A stretch of 64,000 nt of DNA from Sporosarcina limicola (GTDB taxonomy: Bacteria > Bacillota > Bacilli > Bacillales_A > Planococcaceae). How positions within the stretch are numbered: the stretch's first letter is position 1; every line of letters starts with the position of its first letter. Shown here piece after piece: positions 27,647 through 36,721 of this stretch. Where the stretch lies: assembly GCF_014873855.1 (NCBI RefSeq), contig NZ_JADBEL010000006.1:67058-131057 (forward strand), written 5' to 3'. The translations under genes were made by a program, and so were the position numbers. The notes under the pieces were generated by a model. That model searched no databases. It had not been told where the DNA came from and was given only the letters and a program-made list of their open reading frames with translations.

Positions 27647-27667
27647 TATATCTAGCTAATATTCTAA

Positions 27668-27696
27668 TTGTAAGCGTGTTCATTTACCGCTATAAT
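27668..27696 (+). promoter_or_regulatory. lcfA promoter overlapped by a cre-like site
   Basis: TTGTAA (27668-27673), 17 bp, TATAAT (27691-27696). TGTAAGCGTGTTCA (27669-27682) matches the CcpA cre consensus TGWAANCGNTNWCA at all but one position and covers the -35, so glucose repression through CcpA is likely. No FadR-type palindrome is seen here. Confidence 0.6.
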
Positions 27697-27748
27697 TGGA
27701 AATAGGAATATTCTAAGAATTAAATAAGGGGAAGAAAGGGGTTTTTCT

Positions 27749-29446
27749 ATGACAACGAAGCCTTGGCTGGATTTATATCCTGCCGAAATTTCAAACACGC
27801 TTGATTATGAACGGATCCCAATCCAAGAATTACTTACGAGGTCTAGTACGAAGTATCCCGAAAAAACCGCCATACATTTTCTAGGGAAAGATATTACGTT
27901 CAGGGAATTCCATGAATCGTCACTGAAATTTGCAAACTATTTGAAGTCAATCGGCATTGAAAAAGGGGATCGCGTGGCAATTATGTTACCGAATTGTCCG
28001 CAGAGTGCAATCGCATACTACGGAATTCTTTACACCGGTGCTATCGTGGTACAGACCAATCCACTTTATACAGAGCGTGAACTTTCATATCAATTAGTTG
28101 ATTCAGGTGCAAAAGCAATCATCTCACTCGATCTTTTATTCCCAAGAATCTCAAGAATCATTAAAGATACGAAATTGGAAAATGTCATTATAACAGGGAT
28201 AAAAGATTACTTACCATTCCCGAAAAATCTCATCTATCCTTTTATCCAGAAGAAAGAGCACGGCATTAAGGTGAAGGTCGAACATCGGGGCATGAATCAT
28301 TTATTCACTGAGATTATGAAGACAACAAAACCAGATCCAGTACACTATGAATTTCTTTATAATGAAGACATTGCATTGCTGCAATATACAGGGGGAACGA
28401 CTGGCCCTCCTAAAGGCGTAATGCTGTCACACGAAAACCTTATTTCGAATAGCAAAATGTGTAGTGAATGGCTCTATAAGTGTGAAGAGGGCGAAGAGGT
28501 AGTGATGGGTATTTTGCCGTTTTTCCATGTTTACGGAATGACGACAGTCCTTATACTTTCTGTTATGCTAAGTAATAAGATGGTGCTAATACCGAAATTT
28601 GATTTTGAGACGGCTTTGAAAACGATTAATAAACAAAAGCCTACGCTATTCCCTGGTGCACCGACGATTTACATTGGCTTATTGAATCACCCTGATCTTG
28701 CGAAGTACGATCTATCTTCTATCAAAGCATGTATTAGTGGGTCCGCTGCATTGCCGCTAGAAGTGCAAGAGAAATTCGAAAAAGTTACTGGTGGAAAACT
28801 TGTCGAGGGATATGGATTAACCGAGACATCTCCTGTAACACATGCGAATTTCCTATGGGCGGAAGAACGAGCAAAAGGCTCCATGGGTGTTCCGTGGCCG
28901 GATACAGACTCTTGCATACTTGGCCCGGAATCATCAGAACCGCTCGCTAACGGAGAAATCGGTGAAATTGCAGTAAAGGGACCTCAAGTAATGAAAGGCT
29001 ACTGGAACCGACCTGAAGACACGGAACGTACTTTCCGTGATGGATGGTTCATGACCGGAGATCTTGGTTATATGGATGATAAAGGTTATTTCTATGTAGT
29101 AGATCGAAAAAAGGATATGATTATAGCAAGTGGTTTTAATATTTACCCACGCGAGATTGAAGAAATCCTCTACGAACATGAAGCGATTTTAGAGTGTGTA
29201 GTTGCAGGTATACCAGACCCCTATAGAGGGGAAACTGTTAAAGCCTATATCGTCTTAAAAGAAGGCACTACTGTATCCGAAGAAGAACTAAATAAATATT
29301 GCCGCCAGAGTTTGGCAGCGTTCAAAGTTCCGAGACTATACGAATTCCGCACAGAATTACCGAAAACAGCAGTTGGCAAAATCTTACGCCGGTCACTCGT
29401 AGACGAAGAAAAAAAGAAAGTTCAGAGGGAATCACTCACTTCCTGA
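27749..29446 (+). CDS. lcfA: Long-chain acyl-CoA synthetase
   Basis: 565 residues of the ANL adenylating family. P-loop YTGGTTGPPKGVMLSHENL (about 213-231), the GYGLTETSPV motif (about 351-360), GDLGYMDDKGYFYVVDRKKDMIIASGFNIYPREIE (about 434-468) and the catalytic lysine in PKTAVGKILRR (about 540-550) are intact. It activates fatty acids to acyl-CoA at the inner membrane face for beta-oxidation. It is first in the block lcfA-fadR-fadB-etfB-etfA, although a separate promoter precedes fadR. Confidence 0.95.
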   Translation: MTTKPWLDLYPAEISNTLDYERIPIQELLTRSSTKYPEKTAIHFLGKDITFREFHESSLKFANYLKSIGIEKGDRVAIMLPNCPQSAIAYYGILYTGAIVVQTNPLYTERELSYQLVDSGAKAIISLDLLFPRISRIIKDTKLENVIITGIKDYLPFPKNLIYPFIQKKEHGIKVKVEHRGMNHLFTEIMKTTKPDPVHYEFLYNEDIALLQYTGGTTGPPKGVMLSHENLISNSKMCSEWLYKCEEGEEVVMGILPFFHVYGMTTVLILSVMLSNKMVLIPKFDFETALKTINKQKPTLFPGAPTIYIGLLNHPDLAKYDLSSIKACISGSAALPLEVQEKFEKVTGGKLVEGYGLTETSPVTHANFLWAEERAKGSMGVPWPDTDSCILGPESSEPLANGEIGEIAVKGPQVMKGYWNRPEDTERTFRDGWFMTGDLGYMDDKGYFYVVDRKKDMIIASGFNIYPREIEEILYEHEAILECVVAGIPDPYRGETVKAYIVLKEGTTVSEEELNKYCRQSLAAFKVPRLYEFRTELPKTAVGKILRRSLVDEEKKKVQRESLTS

Positions 29447-29454
29447 TGTAATGC

Positions 29455-29509
29455 TTGACTTTAGAACATATAAATATTATTATGAAAATATGAATGATCA
29501 TTCATTCAT
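29455..29509 (+). promoter_or_regulatory. fadR promoter with FadR-type operator
   Basis: TTGACT (29455-29460), 17 bp, TATTAT (29478-29483). Just downstream, ATGAATGATCATTCAT (29490-29505) is a perfect 16-bp palindrome, extended to TGAATGATCATTCATTCA, close to the B. subtilis FadR box TGAMTGAMTANTCAKTCA. FadR repression relieved by long-chain acyl-CoA is expected. Confidence 0.75.
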
Positions 29510-29540
29510 ATTTTCTTTTTAGTTGGTGGTGATAGAAAAA

Positions 29541-30122
29541 GTGAAACGGGATAAGCCGAAATATAAGCAAATTGTAGATGCAGCTGTAATTGTCATTGCT
29601 GAAAATGGATACCACCAAGCCCAAGTCTCGAAAATCGCAAAAGAGGCCGGTGTAGCAGATGGGACGATCTATCTTTATTTTAAAAACAAAGAAGATATCC
29701 TTATTTCGGTATTTAGAGAAAAAATGGCGATTTTTGTAGAGAACGTTGAAGTTATATTGAAAAAGAATGTTAACACATCCGAAAAATTATTTGAAATGAT
29801 CGATAATCACTTCCGTGTACTTCACGAAGACCGCCATCTTGCAATTGTTACTCAGCTAGAGCTACGGCAATCGAATAAAGAGTTACGGATGCGCATTAAC
29901 GATGTTCTTAAAGAATATTTAGTGCTTCTTGATGCGATTTTGAAAGAAGGAATTAAAAATGGCGAACTTGACGAACAGCTAGATATTCGTCTCGCTAGGC
30001 AAATGGTATTTGGAACAATTGATGAAACGATTACTTCATGGGTGATGAATGACCAGAAATATGATTTAATGAAGTTGTCACCAGAAGTACATAGGCTCAT
30101 CATGAATGGGATGAAAGCTTAA
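29541..30122 (+). CDS. fadR: Fatty-acid metabolism repressor FadR (TetR family)
   Basis: 193 residues. The N-terminal TetR helix-turn-helix (IAENGYHQAQVSKIAKEAGVADGTIYLYFKNKEDIL, about 18-52) and the C-terminal ligand domain with QLELRQSNKELR and ARQMVFGTIDETITSWVMNDQKYDL are nearly the same as in B. subtilis FadR. It represses beta-oxidation genes until acyl-CoA binds. GTG at 29541 is chosen: GGTGGTGAT precedes it and it matches the B. subtilis N-terminus. An in-frame TTG at 29523 lies inside the ribosome-site region. Confidence 0.93.
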   Translation: MKRDKPKYKQIVDAAVIVIAENGYHQAQVSKIAKEAGVADGTIYLYFKNKEDILISVFREKMAIFVENVEVILKKNVNTSEKLFEMIDNHFRVLHEDRHLAIVTQLELRQSNKELRMRINDVLKEYLVLLDAILKEGIKNGELDEQLDIRLARQMVFGTIDETITSWVMNDQKYDLMKLSPEVHRLIMNGMKA

Positions 30123-30159
30123 GATTTCATGAACAACCACTAGAAAGGGATGGGATGAA

Positions 30160-30933
30160 ATGGAGTTTTTGAACGTAGCCATTGAAGACGGTGTTGCAAT
30201 CGCGACAATCAACAGACCCCCTGCAAATGCGCTTTCACGCGCATTGATACTGGAAGTAGATGCTTTACTTGACCAAGTGGAGAACGACGAAACGGTACGT
30301 GTTATTGTACTGCACGGGGAAGGGAAATTTTTCTCTGCTGGAGCGGATATTAAAGAATTTTTATCTGTGACCTCCGGTGATGAGTTTTCAAAACTCTCTG
30401 CAAGTGGGCAAGAAGTGTTCGAGCGACTTGAAACGTTTCACAAACCAGTGATTGCTGCGATTCACGGAGCGGCACTTGGCGGCGGATTGGAGCTTGCGAT
30501 GGGCTGTCATATGCGTATTGTGTCGGAAAAAGCGAAGTTGGGATTACCGGAATTGCAATTGGGCCTCATCCCTGGGTTCGCGGGCACACAACGACTTCCA
30601 CGTTATGTTGGAATGGCTAAAGCTACTGAGATGCTTTTGACGAGTGATCCAATCACGGGAGAGGAAGCAGTCCGTTTGGGGCTTGCCAATCAAGCTTTTT
30701 CGGATGAAGAATTACTTCCAAAAACAATGGAAATCGCGAAAAAAATCGCAAAGAAAAGTCCTGTTGCGGTGAAGGCTGCACTTGATATGTTACAGTATTC
30801 AAAGCATTCTTCTTATTATGAAGGTGTGAAAGCGGAATCGAATTCATTCGGTGAAGTTTTCGTTTCTGAAGATGCTAAAGAAGGAATTCAAGCATTCCTT
30901 GAAAAACGCCAACCTGTTTTTAAAGGACAATAA
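30160..30933 (+). CDS. fadB: Enoyl-CoA hydratase
   Basis: 257 residues of the crotonase family. The oxyanion hole segments are AGADIKEF (about 61-68) and [17 protein letters not shown] (about 105-121). The catalytic glutamates are those of [21 protein letters not shown] (about 129-149). It hydrates trans-2-enoyl-CoA in beta-oxidation. GAAAGGGATGGG precedes the ATG. etfB follows after 25 bp. Confidence 0.93.
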   Translation: MEFLNVAIEDGVAIATINRPPANALSRALILEVDALLDQVENDETVRVIVLHGEGKFFSAGADIKEFLSVTSGDEFSKLSASGQEVFERLETFHKPVIAAIHGAALGGGLELAMGCHMRIVSEKAKLGLPELQLGLIPGFAGTQRLPRYVGMAKATEMLLTSDPITGEEAVRLGLANQAFSDEELLPKTMEIAKKIAKKSPVAVKAALDMLQYSKHSSYYEGVKAESNSFGEVFVSEDAKEGIQAFLEKRQPVFKGQ

Positions 30934-30958
30934 TCAAAAAGTTGAGGAGGTCTGCAAG

Positions 30959-31732
30959 ATGAATATTTATGTTTTAGTAAAACGTACATTTGATACAGAA
31001 GAGAAGATTACGGTTTCGAACGGTAAAATTGCTGATGACGGTGCGGAGTTCATCATCAACCCTTATGACGAATATGCGATTGAAGAAGCAATCCAAGTCC
31101 GCGACGCACATGAAGGTGAAGTTACAGTTATTACAATTGGTGGCGACGAAGCCCAAAAACAACTGCGTACTGCACTTGCAATGGGTGCCGATAAAGCGGT
31201 CCTTATCAACACTGAAGACGATCTTGATGAGATGGACGAATATACTTCTGCAAAGATCATCGCGGAATATTTAAAAGACAAAGAAGTAGATTTGATTCTA
31301 GCTGGAAATGTGGCAATCGATGGCGGGTCAGGCCAAGTCGGTCCGCGCGTTGCTGAGTTACTCGGCATTAATTATGTAACGACAATTACGAATCTTGAAA
31401 TCGATGGAACTTCCGTCAAAATCATTCGTGATGTTGAAGGAGATTCGGAAACAATCGAAACATCGTTGCCGCTACTTGTAACGGCGCAACAAGGTCTCAA
31501 TGAGCCACGTTATCCTTCACTTCCAGGAATCATGAAAGCGAAGAAAAAGCCGCTTGAGGAGCTGGAACTTGATGATCTCGACCTAGACGAGGATGAAGTG
31601 GAAGCGAAAACAGAAACAATCGAAATCTATCTTCCACAAGCAAAAGCAGCTGGACGTATTCTTGAAGGTGACGTTGCGGATCAGGTGAAAGAACTTGTGA
31701 ATTTACTTAATACAGAAGCGAAAGTAATTTAA
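30959..31732 (+). CDS. etfB: Electron transfer flavoprotein beta subunit
   Basis: 257 residues, the family norm. Start MNIYVLVKRTFDTEEKI; AMP-binding region around AGNVAIDGGSGQVGPRVAELLGI (about 117-139); the ETF beta signature near VTAQQGLNEPRYPSLPGIMKAKKKP (about 176-200), which includes the segment that docks to acyl-CoA dehydrogenases. The ATG has a perfect GAGGAGGT upstream; a longer in-frame extension overlaps fadB and is not used. With EtfA it moves electrons from beta-oxidation to the quinone pool. Confidence 0.95.
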   Translation: MNIYVLVKRTFDTEEKITVSNGKIADDGAEFIINPYDEYAIEEAIQVRDAHEGEVTVITIGGDEAQKQLRTALAMGADKAVLINTEDDLDEMDEYTSAKIIAEYLKDKEVDLILAGNVAIDGGSGQVGPRVAELLGINYVTTITNLEIDGTSVKIIRDVEGDSETIETSLPLLVTAQQGLNEPRYPSLPGIMKAKKKPLEELELDDLDLDEDEVEAKTETIEIYLPQAKAAGRILEGDVADQVKELVNLLNTEAKVI

Positions 31733-31744
31733 TTCAATTAGAAT

Positions 31745-31930
31745 TCTTAACTTCATTCAGCTGAAGCCTCCCACTTTAATAATTGGCAAGGTGAATGCAA
31801 AAACCGTAGACAATTCAATGGGGTTCAAACATCGGCTGAATAAAGTTAAAGCCTCCGGCGGATGTCACAGATTTTGAATTGAGCAAGCTCAATTCAAAAT
31901 CTGGACGCAACAAATACGCCGAGGCGCATT
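31745..31930. repeat. Palindromic intergenic element inside the etf operon
   Basis: A 16-bp perfect inverted repeat AGATTTTGAATTGAGC / GCTCAATTCAAAATCT (31869-31902) with a 2-bp centre is nested in an outer stem GCCT-C-CGGCG / CGCCG-AGGC. To its left, GAAGCCTCC and AAGCCTCC recur, as do ATTCAGC and GCTGAAT in opposite orientation. It separates two genes whose products form one dimer. It looks like an inserted repeat or mRNA-processing hairpin; no T run follows it. Confidence 0.65.
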
Positions 31931-31955
31931 TGATTTGAAATAGGAGGAACATTTC

Positions 31956-32933
31956 ATGACTAAAAAAGTAGTAGTACTTGGGGAAGCAAGAGAAGGTGCA
32001 TTACGTAACGTTTCGTTTGAAGCGATTGCGGCAGCGAAAAAGATTTCTGGTGGCGGAGAAGTAGTAGGGGTATTGCTCGGCGACGCTGTCCAGTCATTAG
32101 CGGATGAAATGATTCATTACGGGGCTGACCGTGTTATCACTGTTGAACATCCACATTTAAAACAATATACATCAGATGGTTTCAGCCAGGCGTTCATGGC
32201 CGTTTACGAACAGGAAAATCCAGAAGCCGTTGTTTTCGGGCATACAGCTCTTGGGAAAGATCTTTCTCCTAAAATTGCTAGTAAACTTGCATCTGGACTT
32301 ATTTCAGACGTGACGGCTATTGAAGGAGAAGGAGATGATGCAGTATTCATCCGCCCGATTTATTCTGGAAAGGCATTTGAGAAAGTGAAAAACAAAAATG
32401 GACTTCTTTTCATCACAATTCGTCCTAATAATATTGCACCACTTAATCATGATACAAGCCGCTCAGGTGATAAATCATCGGTATCGGTTGACATTACCAA
32501 CCTTCGTACAATCATTGCAGAAGTTGTCCGTAAATCGACAGAAGGTGTTGACTTATCGGAAGCGAAAGTTGTCGTTGCAGGTGGTCGTGGTGTGAAGAGT
32601 GAGGAAGGATTTGCGCCGTTACAAGAATTGGCGACCCTTTTAGGTGGAGCAATTGGTGCCTCCCGTGGTGCGTGTGATGCAAATTACTGCGATTACTCAC
32701 TACAAATCGGACAAACGGGTAAAGTTGTAACTCCAGACTTATACATTGCAGCAGGTATATCCGGTGCTATCCAGCATATGGCGGGCATGTCCAACTCGAA
32801 AGTAATCGTTGCGATTAACAAAGATCCTGAAGCAACGATTTTTAAAGTGGCAGATTACGGCATCGTTGGTGACTTATTCGAAGTTATTCCAATGATGATT
32901 GAAGAAATAAAAAAATTAAAACGAACTGATTAA
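31956..32933 (+). CDS. etfA: Electron transfer flavoprotein alpha subunit
   Basis: 325 residues. The N-terminal ETF domain is followed by the FAD-binding C-terminal domain with [14 protein letters not shown] (about 207-220), [11 protein letters not shown] (about 235-245), [29 protein letters not shown] (about 251-279) and the final [17 protein letters not shown]. All expected FAD contacts are present. GGAGGAAC precedes the ATG. Confidence 0.95.
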   Translation: MTKKVVVLGEAREGALRNVSFEAIAAAKKISGGGEVVGVLLGDAVQSLADEMIHYGADRVITVEHPHLKQYTSDGFSQAFMAVYEQENPEAVVFGHTALGKDLSPKIASKLASGLISDVTAIEGEGDDAVFIRPIYSGKAFEKVKNKNGLLFITIRPNNIAPLNHDTSRSGDKSSVSVDITNLRTIIAEVVRKSTEGVDLSEAKVVVAGGRGVKSEEGFAPLQELATLLGGAIGASRGACDANYCDYSLQIGQTGKVVTPDLYIAAGISGAIQHMAGMSNSKVIVAINKDPEATIFKVADYGIVGDLFEVIPMMIEEIKKLKRTD

Positions 32934-32939
32934 GTGGAT

Positions 32940-32987
32940 AAGGCTGAGTTGGAAGTCGGTGTTTGCTGACTTCTAGCCCAGCCTTTA
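32940..32987 (+). terminator. Hairpin after etfA
   Basis: AAGGCTGAG-TTGGAAGTC pairs with GACTTCTAGCCCAGCCTT, followed by TATT. A second small hairpin CTCGGGC / GCCCGAG follows at 32991-33013. Confidence 0.7.
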
Positions 32988-33069
32988 TTCTCGGGCATAT
33001 AGTTAGCCCGAGGTATGGGTGCATGCTATAATATCGGTAGAGTTATTCATCAAAGGAGGAAATTTTCAT

Positions 33070-33384
33070 ATGGCTATTATTACTGGAACAGATCAAACTT
33101 TTGGAGACAACATTAAAGAAGGACTAGTCCTTGTAGACTTTTGGGCACCTTGGTGCGGACCTTGCAAAATGATTGCTCCGGTTCTTGAAGAACTCAGCGG
33201 AGAAATCGAAGGCAAAGCAACGATTGTCAAAGTAGATGTTGACAATAATCAGGAAACGGCAGGGAAATTCGGCATTATGTCAATTCCTACTCTCGTTCTA
33301 TTTAAAGACGGAGAGCCTGTAGATAAAGTTGTTGGTTTCCAACCAAAAGAAGCACTTGCAAAATTAATCGAAAAACACGCATAA
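33070..33384 (+). CDS. trxA: Thioredoxin
   Basis: 104 residues. The active site is WCGPC (about 28-32) in [16 protein letters not shown], with the cis-proline in MSIPTLVLF (about 72-80). It is a cytosolic general disulfide reductase. AAAGGAGG lies 10 bp before the ATG at 33070; the extended -10 TGCTATAAT (33025-33032) is probably its own promoter. In B. subtilis trxA likewise follows etfA. Confidence 0.96.
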   Translation: MAIITGTDQTFGDNIKEGLVLVDFWAPWCGPCKMIAPVLEELSGEIEGKATIVKVDVDNNQETAGKFGIMSIPTLVLFKDGEPVDKVVGFQPKEALAKLIEKHA

Positions 33385-33399
33385 GGAAAAGAAATCCTA

Positions 33400-33430
33400 A
33401 CCGGGACCTTTACAGGCGTCCGGTTTTTTT
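33400..33430 (+). terminator. Terminator after trxA
   Basis: AACCGG-GAC / GTC-CGGTT stem with one bulge, then T7. Confidence 0.8.
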
Positions 33431-33444
33431 AGTAGGTGAGAAAA

Positions 33445-35238
33445 ATGAATGAACTGATTGAACAGAAGCTGACCATATTGCCTGACTTACCAGGTTGTTA
33501 TTTGATGAAAGACAGGCAAGGGACAATTATTTATGTCGGTAAGGCTAAAGTGTTGAAAAATCGGGTTCGTAGTTACTTCACAGGAAGCCATGACGGAAAA
33601 ACGCAGCGTCTAGTTGGTGAAATTGTGAATTTTGAATATATTGTAACGACTTCAGACCTTGAGGCACTAATTCTTGAATTGAATCTGATAAAACAATATG
33701 ATCCAAAATATAATGTCATGTTAAAAGATGATAAAACCTATCCCTATTTGAAAATCACTGCAGAACGTCATCCAAAATTAATCATCACGAGACAGGTGAA
33801 GAAAGACAAAGGAAAGTATTTCGGTCCCTATCCGCACGCGTATGCCGCTAGCGAAACAAAGAAATTGCTCGACAGGCTTTACCCATATAGAAAGTGTCAA
33901 AAGATCCCGGATCGCGTCTGTTTGTATTACCATTTAGGTCAGTGTCTAGCTCCTTGTGTTAATAATGTGGCTGAAGATACCTATAAGGCAATGGTTGATG
34001 ACATCACTCGTTTTCTAAATGGTGGATATAAGAGCGTGAAAAAAGAGTTAACAGAAAAAATGACCTCTGCAGCGGAAAGTCTTGAATTTGAGCGCGCGAA
34101 AGAGTATAGGGATCAGATTGCGAATATTGAAGCAGTCATGGAAAAGCAAGCTATAACAATGAACGATTTCACAGATCGTGATATTTTCGGTTATTCAGTG
34201 GATCGAGGTTGGATGTGTGTTCAAGTATTTTTTGTTCGGCAAGGAAAATTGATTGAGCGAGATGTATCGCTTTTTCCTGTATATCAAGAACCAGAAGAAG
34301 AACTGTTGACATTCATTGGTCAGTTTTACGATAAATCCGAGCATTTGAAACCAAGAGAAATCTATCTTCAGCAGGGGATCGATAGTGAAATTGTTCATCA
34401 GCTTCTAGGTATCCATGTTTTTATTCCTCAACGTGGGAAAAAGAACACTCTCGTTAACCTTGCGATAAAAAATGCGGAAATGTCACTTAAGGAGAAATTC
34501 CATCTTATTGAGCGTCAGGAACTGCGAACAATCGGGGCGTGCGAAGAACTTGGCGATGCGATGAATATTGCTATCCCGCTACGAATTGAAGCCTTTGATA
34601 ATTCGCACACATACGGAGCGGATCCTGTTTCTGCTATGGTATCCTTTATCGATGGAAAACCGAATCGCAAAGATTATCGGAAATACAAGACGAAGACTGC
34701 TGCGGCGCATGACGATTATGCCGCCATGCGTGAAGTTGTGAAACGACGTTATCTACGCGTATTGAACGACAATTTGCCGTTACCTGATCTCATCGTTATC
34801 GATGGGGGCAAAGGGCATATGGAAGCGGCAAGGGAAATCATCGAAGACGAATTAGGCCTATCTATTCCCATTGCAGGACTTGCGAAAGACGACAAACACC
34901 AGACAGCGCAACTCCTTTATGGACATCCAGTCGATTTGATTCCACTTAAAAGGACGAGTGAAGCCTTTTATTTGCTACAGCGAATTCAAGACGAAGTTCA
35001 CCGTTTTGCAATTACATTCCACCGTCAGCAACGGGGTACGAATGCATTGATTTCTGCATTGGATGGATTGCCAGGTGTTGGACCAAAAAGGAAGAAGCAA
35101 TTGCTTAAACAGTTCGGTTCGGTCAAAAAGATTGGGGAAGCCTCCGTTCAAACTTTACAAGAAGCAGGACTACCTAAGGCTGTGGCGGAATCGGTTGAAA
35201 TGTATTTTAAAGAAGAAAGACTGCGGAAAGAGAAATGA
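33445..35238 (+). CDS. uvrC: Excinuclease ABC subunit C
   Basis: 597 residues. GIY-YIG nuclease domain for the 3' incision ([24 protein letters not shown], about 16-39), cysteine cluster near 155-175, UvrB-binding UVR motif (about 200-235), RNase H-like 5' incision domain ([16 protein letters not shown] and [12 protein letters not shown]) and C-terminal helix-hairpin-helix pair ([17 protein letters not shown]). It acts with UvrA and UvrB in nucleotide excision repair. I start at 33445, 4-5 bp after TAGGTGAG. Confidence 0.96.
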   Translation: MNELIEQKLTILPDLPGCYLMKDRQGTIIYVGKAKVLKNRVRSYFTGSHDGKTQRLVGEIVNFEYIVTTSDLEALILELNLIKQYDPKYNVMLKDDKTYPYLKITAERHPKLIITRQVKKDKGKYFGPYPHAYAASETKKLLDRLYPYRKCQKIPDRVCLYYHLGQCLAPCVNNVAEDTYKAMVDDITRFLNGGYKSVKKELTEKMTSAAESLEFERAKEYRDQIANIEAVMEKQAITMNDFTDRDIFGYSVDRGWMCVQVFFVRQGKLIERDVSLFPVYQEPEEELLTFIGQFYDKSEHLKPREIYLQQGIDSEIVHQLLGIHVFIPQRGKKNTLVNLAIKNAEMSLKEKFHLIERQELRTIGACEELGDAMNIAIPLRIEAFDNSHTYGADPVSAMVSFIDGKPNRKDYRKYKTKTAAAHDDYAAMREVVKRRYLRVLNDNLPLPDLIVIDGGKGHMEAAREIIEDELGLSIPIAGLAKDDKHQTAQLLYGHPVDLIPLKRTSEAFYLLQRIQDEVHRFAITFHRQQRGTNALISALDGLPGVGPKRKKQLLKQFGSVKKIGEASVQTLQEAGLPKAVAESVEMYFKEERLRKEK

Positions 35239-35276
35239 AAAAGAGGTGCATCCATCAAGGACGCATCTCTTTTTTA
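35239..35276. terminator. Terminator between uvrC and yslB
   Basis: Stem AAAGAGGTGCATCC / GGACGCATCTCTTT with A and T flanks. Confidence 0.88.
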
Positions 35277-35702
35277 TAGTTCGATTTTGGTCTTCGGATC
35301 CCATTTTACATGAAAATGGATACTACCATCCTTCGAATTTACTTCTCCGAAGCATTCAGTTAGGAGTCCATTCAACTTCTGATACTGCTCAGCGAGAAAG
35401 CCGGCTTCAAGTTGACATGACCTATTTTGGACATTTGTCCCATCATAACTCTTCATCGTGTAAAACGCTTCCTCTTTTTTTCTTTGTTCAAGGGACAGGT
35501 CACCCCATCTAGCTTCAGAGAAAAAATCAGGTAGCTCTTCAACCTTGAAAACAGGGAATTTCCGAGCTACATCTTTTCCAGCCCAGTAAAGGATATCATC
35601 CTCGTGTTTACCAAGTATACTTGGTAAAACATGATCCCTCAAAATTTCGTAGCCAAATCGAGTCTGTGAATCATACGTATTATTTGTCAATTGAACATGC
35701 AA
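35274..35702 (-). CDS. yslB: DUF2507 protein YslB
   Basis: 142 residues. Segments FGYEILRDHVLPSILGKHEDDILYWAGKDVARKFP and CQLEAGFLAEQYQKLNG match YslB, which B. subtilis encodes between uvrC and sdhC. It is a soluble protein of unknown role with a V4R-like fold signature. The start is uncertain: TTG at 35702 abuts the purine-rich AAAGGG, and another in-frame TTG lies 12 nt further in. Here the gene runs opposite to uvrC and sdhC. Confidence 0.8.
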   Translation of the reverse strand: MHVQLTNNTYDSQTRFGYEILRDHVLPSILGKHEDDILYWAGKDVARKFPVFKVEELPDFFSEARWGDLSLEQRKKEEAFYTMKSYDGTNVQNRSCQLEAGFLAEQYQKLNGLLTECFGEVNSKDGSIHFHVKWDPKTKIEL

Positions 35703-35768
35703 CCCTTTCGGAAAATTATGTAAGTCACTAAGCGTTTCTGGAAAGGTGAATCAAATGCTGACATCGTC

Positions 35769-35797
35769 TTGACCTCTCTAAAACAGAGGAGTACAAT
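35769..35797 (+). promoter_or_regulatory. sdhCAB promoter
   Basis: TTGACC (35769-35774), 17 bp, TACAAT (35792-35797). A second -10-like TTATAAT lies at 35805-35811. Confidence 0.65.
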
Positions 35798-35907
35798 AGA
35801 TATGTTATAATAGTGTACCACGAAGAGGTAGGCCGTCAATATTCACTTTGTATTTAAATGATGAAAAATGCGGACTACTACCTCAGTATTAAAGGAGGGT
35901 AAAAGAC

Positions 35908-36519
35908 TTGTCAAGAGAATCAGATTTTTATTTGCGCCGTCTTCATTCTTTGCTCGGTATCATTCCGGTTGGGCTTTTTGTTGCTCAACATTTGGTCATC
36001 AACCACTTTGCAACACGCGGTGCAGAAGCATTCAACAACGCATCTAGTTTTATGGGGAACTTACCATTCGTTCTTTTTCTTGAATGGTTCGTGATATACA
36101 TCCCGCTTATGTTCCATGCGTTCTATGGTGTCTACATAGCCTTTACAGCGAAGAATAACGTACAGCGTTACGGCACTTTCCGTAACTGGATGTTCTTATT
36201 GCAACGGGTGACAGGTGTATTCCTTGTTGTCTTCATTGCTTGGCACATCTACGAAACAAGAATCCAGAAGGCATTGGGTGCTGAAGTAAACTTCGATATG
36301 ATGGCTGAAATCTTATCGAATCCATTTATGCTCGCATTCTACATGGCAGGTGTTATCGCGGCAACGTTCCATTTGGCGAACGGGGTTTGGTCATTCCTAG
36401 TAAGTTGGGGAATTACACAGTCTCCGCGTTCGCAAGCTATCGTTACGTATATATCGATGGCAATTTTCCTAGTTCTTTCTGTAATTGGTGTACAAGCGCT
36501 ACTTGCTTTTGTTTTGTAA
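35908..36519 (+). CDS. sdhC: Succinate dehydrogenase cytochrome b558 subunit
   Basis: 203 residues with five membrane helices, the Bacillus-type single-anchor subunit. Histidines at helix positions (LHSLLGIIPVGLFVAQHLV near 10-28, FHAFYGVY near 70, WHIYETR near 112 and FHLANGVW near 152) are the axial ligands of two b haems. TTG start 8-9 bp after GGAGGG. It anchors SdhA and SdhB to the membrane and passes electrons to menaquinone. Confidence 0.93.
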   Translation: MSRESDFYLRRLHSLLGIIPVGLFVAQHLVINHFATRGAEAFNNASSFMGNLPFVLFLEWFVIYIPLMFHAFYGVYIAFTAKNNVQRYGTFRNWMFLLQRVTGVFLVVFIAWHIYETRIQKALGAEVNFDMMAEILSNPFMLAFYMAGVIAATFHLANGVWSFLVSWGITQSPRSQAIVTYISMAIFLVLSVIGVQALLAFVL

Positions 36520-36535
36520 ATTAATTTATCCCGCA

Positions 36536-36668
36536 TTAACGGGTAGTAAGACCCCCACTTCGAGTCTTCTAGATAATAAGAAGAATAAGTGGGGGATCAA
36601 CTCCCCCTAAAAGCCCGAATGGCTTAACTAACAATCAGTGGAGGATAAGAAACTCCCCGCTGATTGAA
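36536..36668. repeat. Hairpin-rich spacer between sdhC and sdhA
   Basis: Three consecutive inverted repeats: CCCGCATTAACGGG (36531-36544), CCCCCACTT / AAGTGGGGG (about 36553-36596) and AATCAGTGGAGG / CTCCCCGCTGATT (36631-36666). They could stabilise or separate the sdhC and sdhA mRNA parts. The dense palindromes look like an inserted intergenic repeat unit and not ordinary spacer. Confidence 0.55.
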
Positions 36669-36721
36669 GTTTCGCTTTATCAAAACACAAGATCACCTAT
36701 AATTTGAGGAGTGAAACAATA

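Noticed and set aside
30851..30958. N-terminal extension of etfB
   Set aside because: The extension overlaps fadB in another frame; the ATG at 30959 has a perfect ribosome site and gives the family length.
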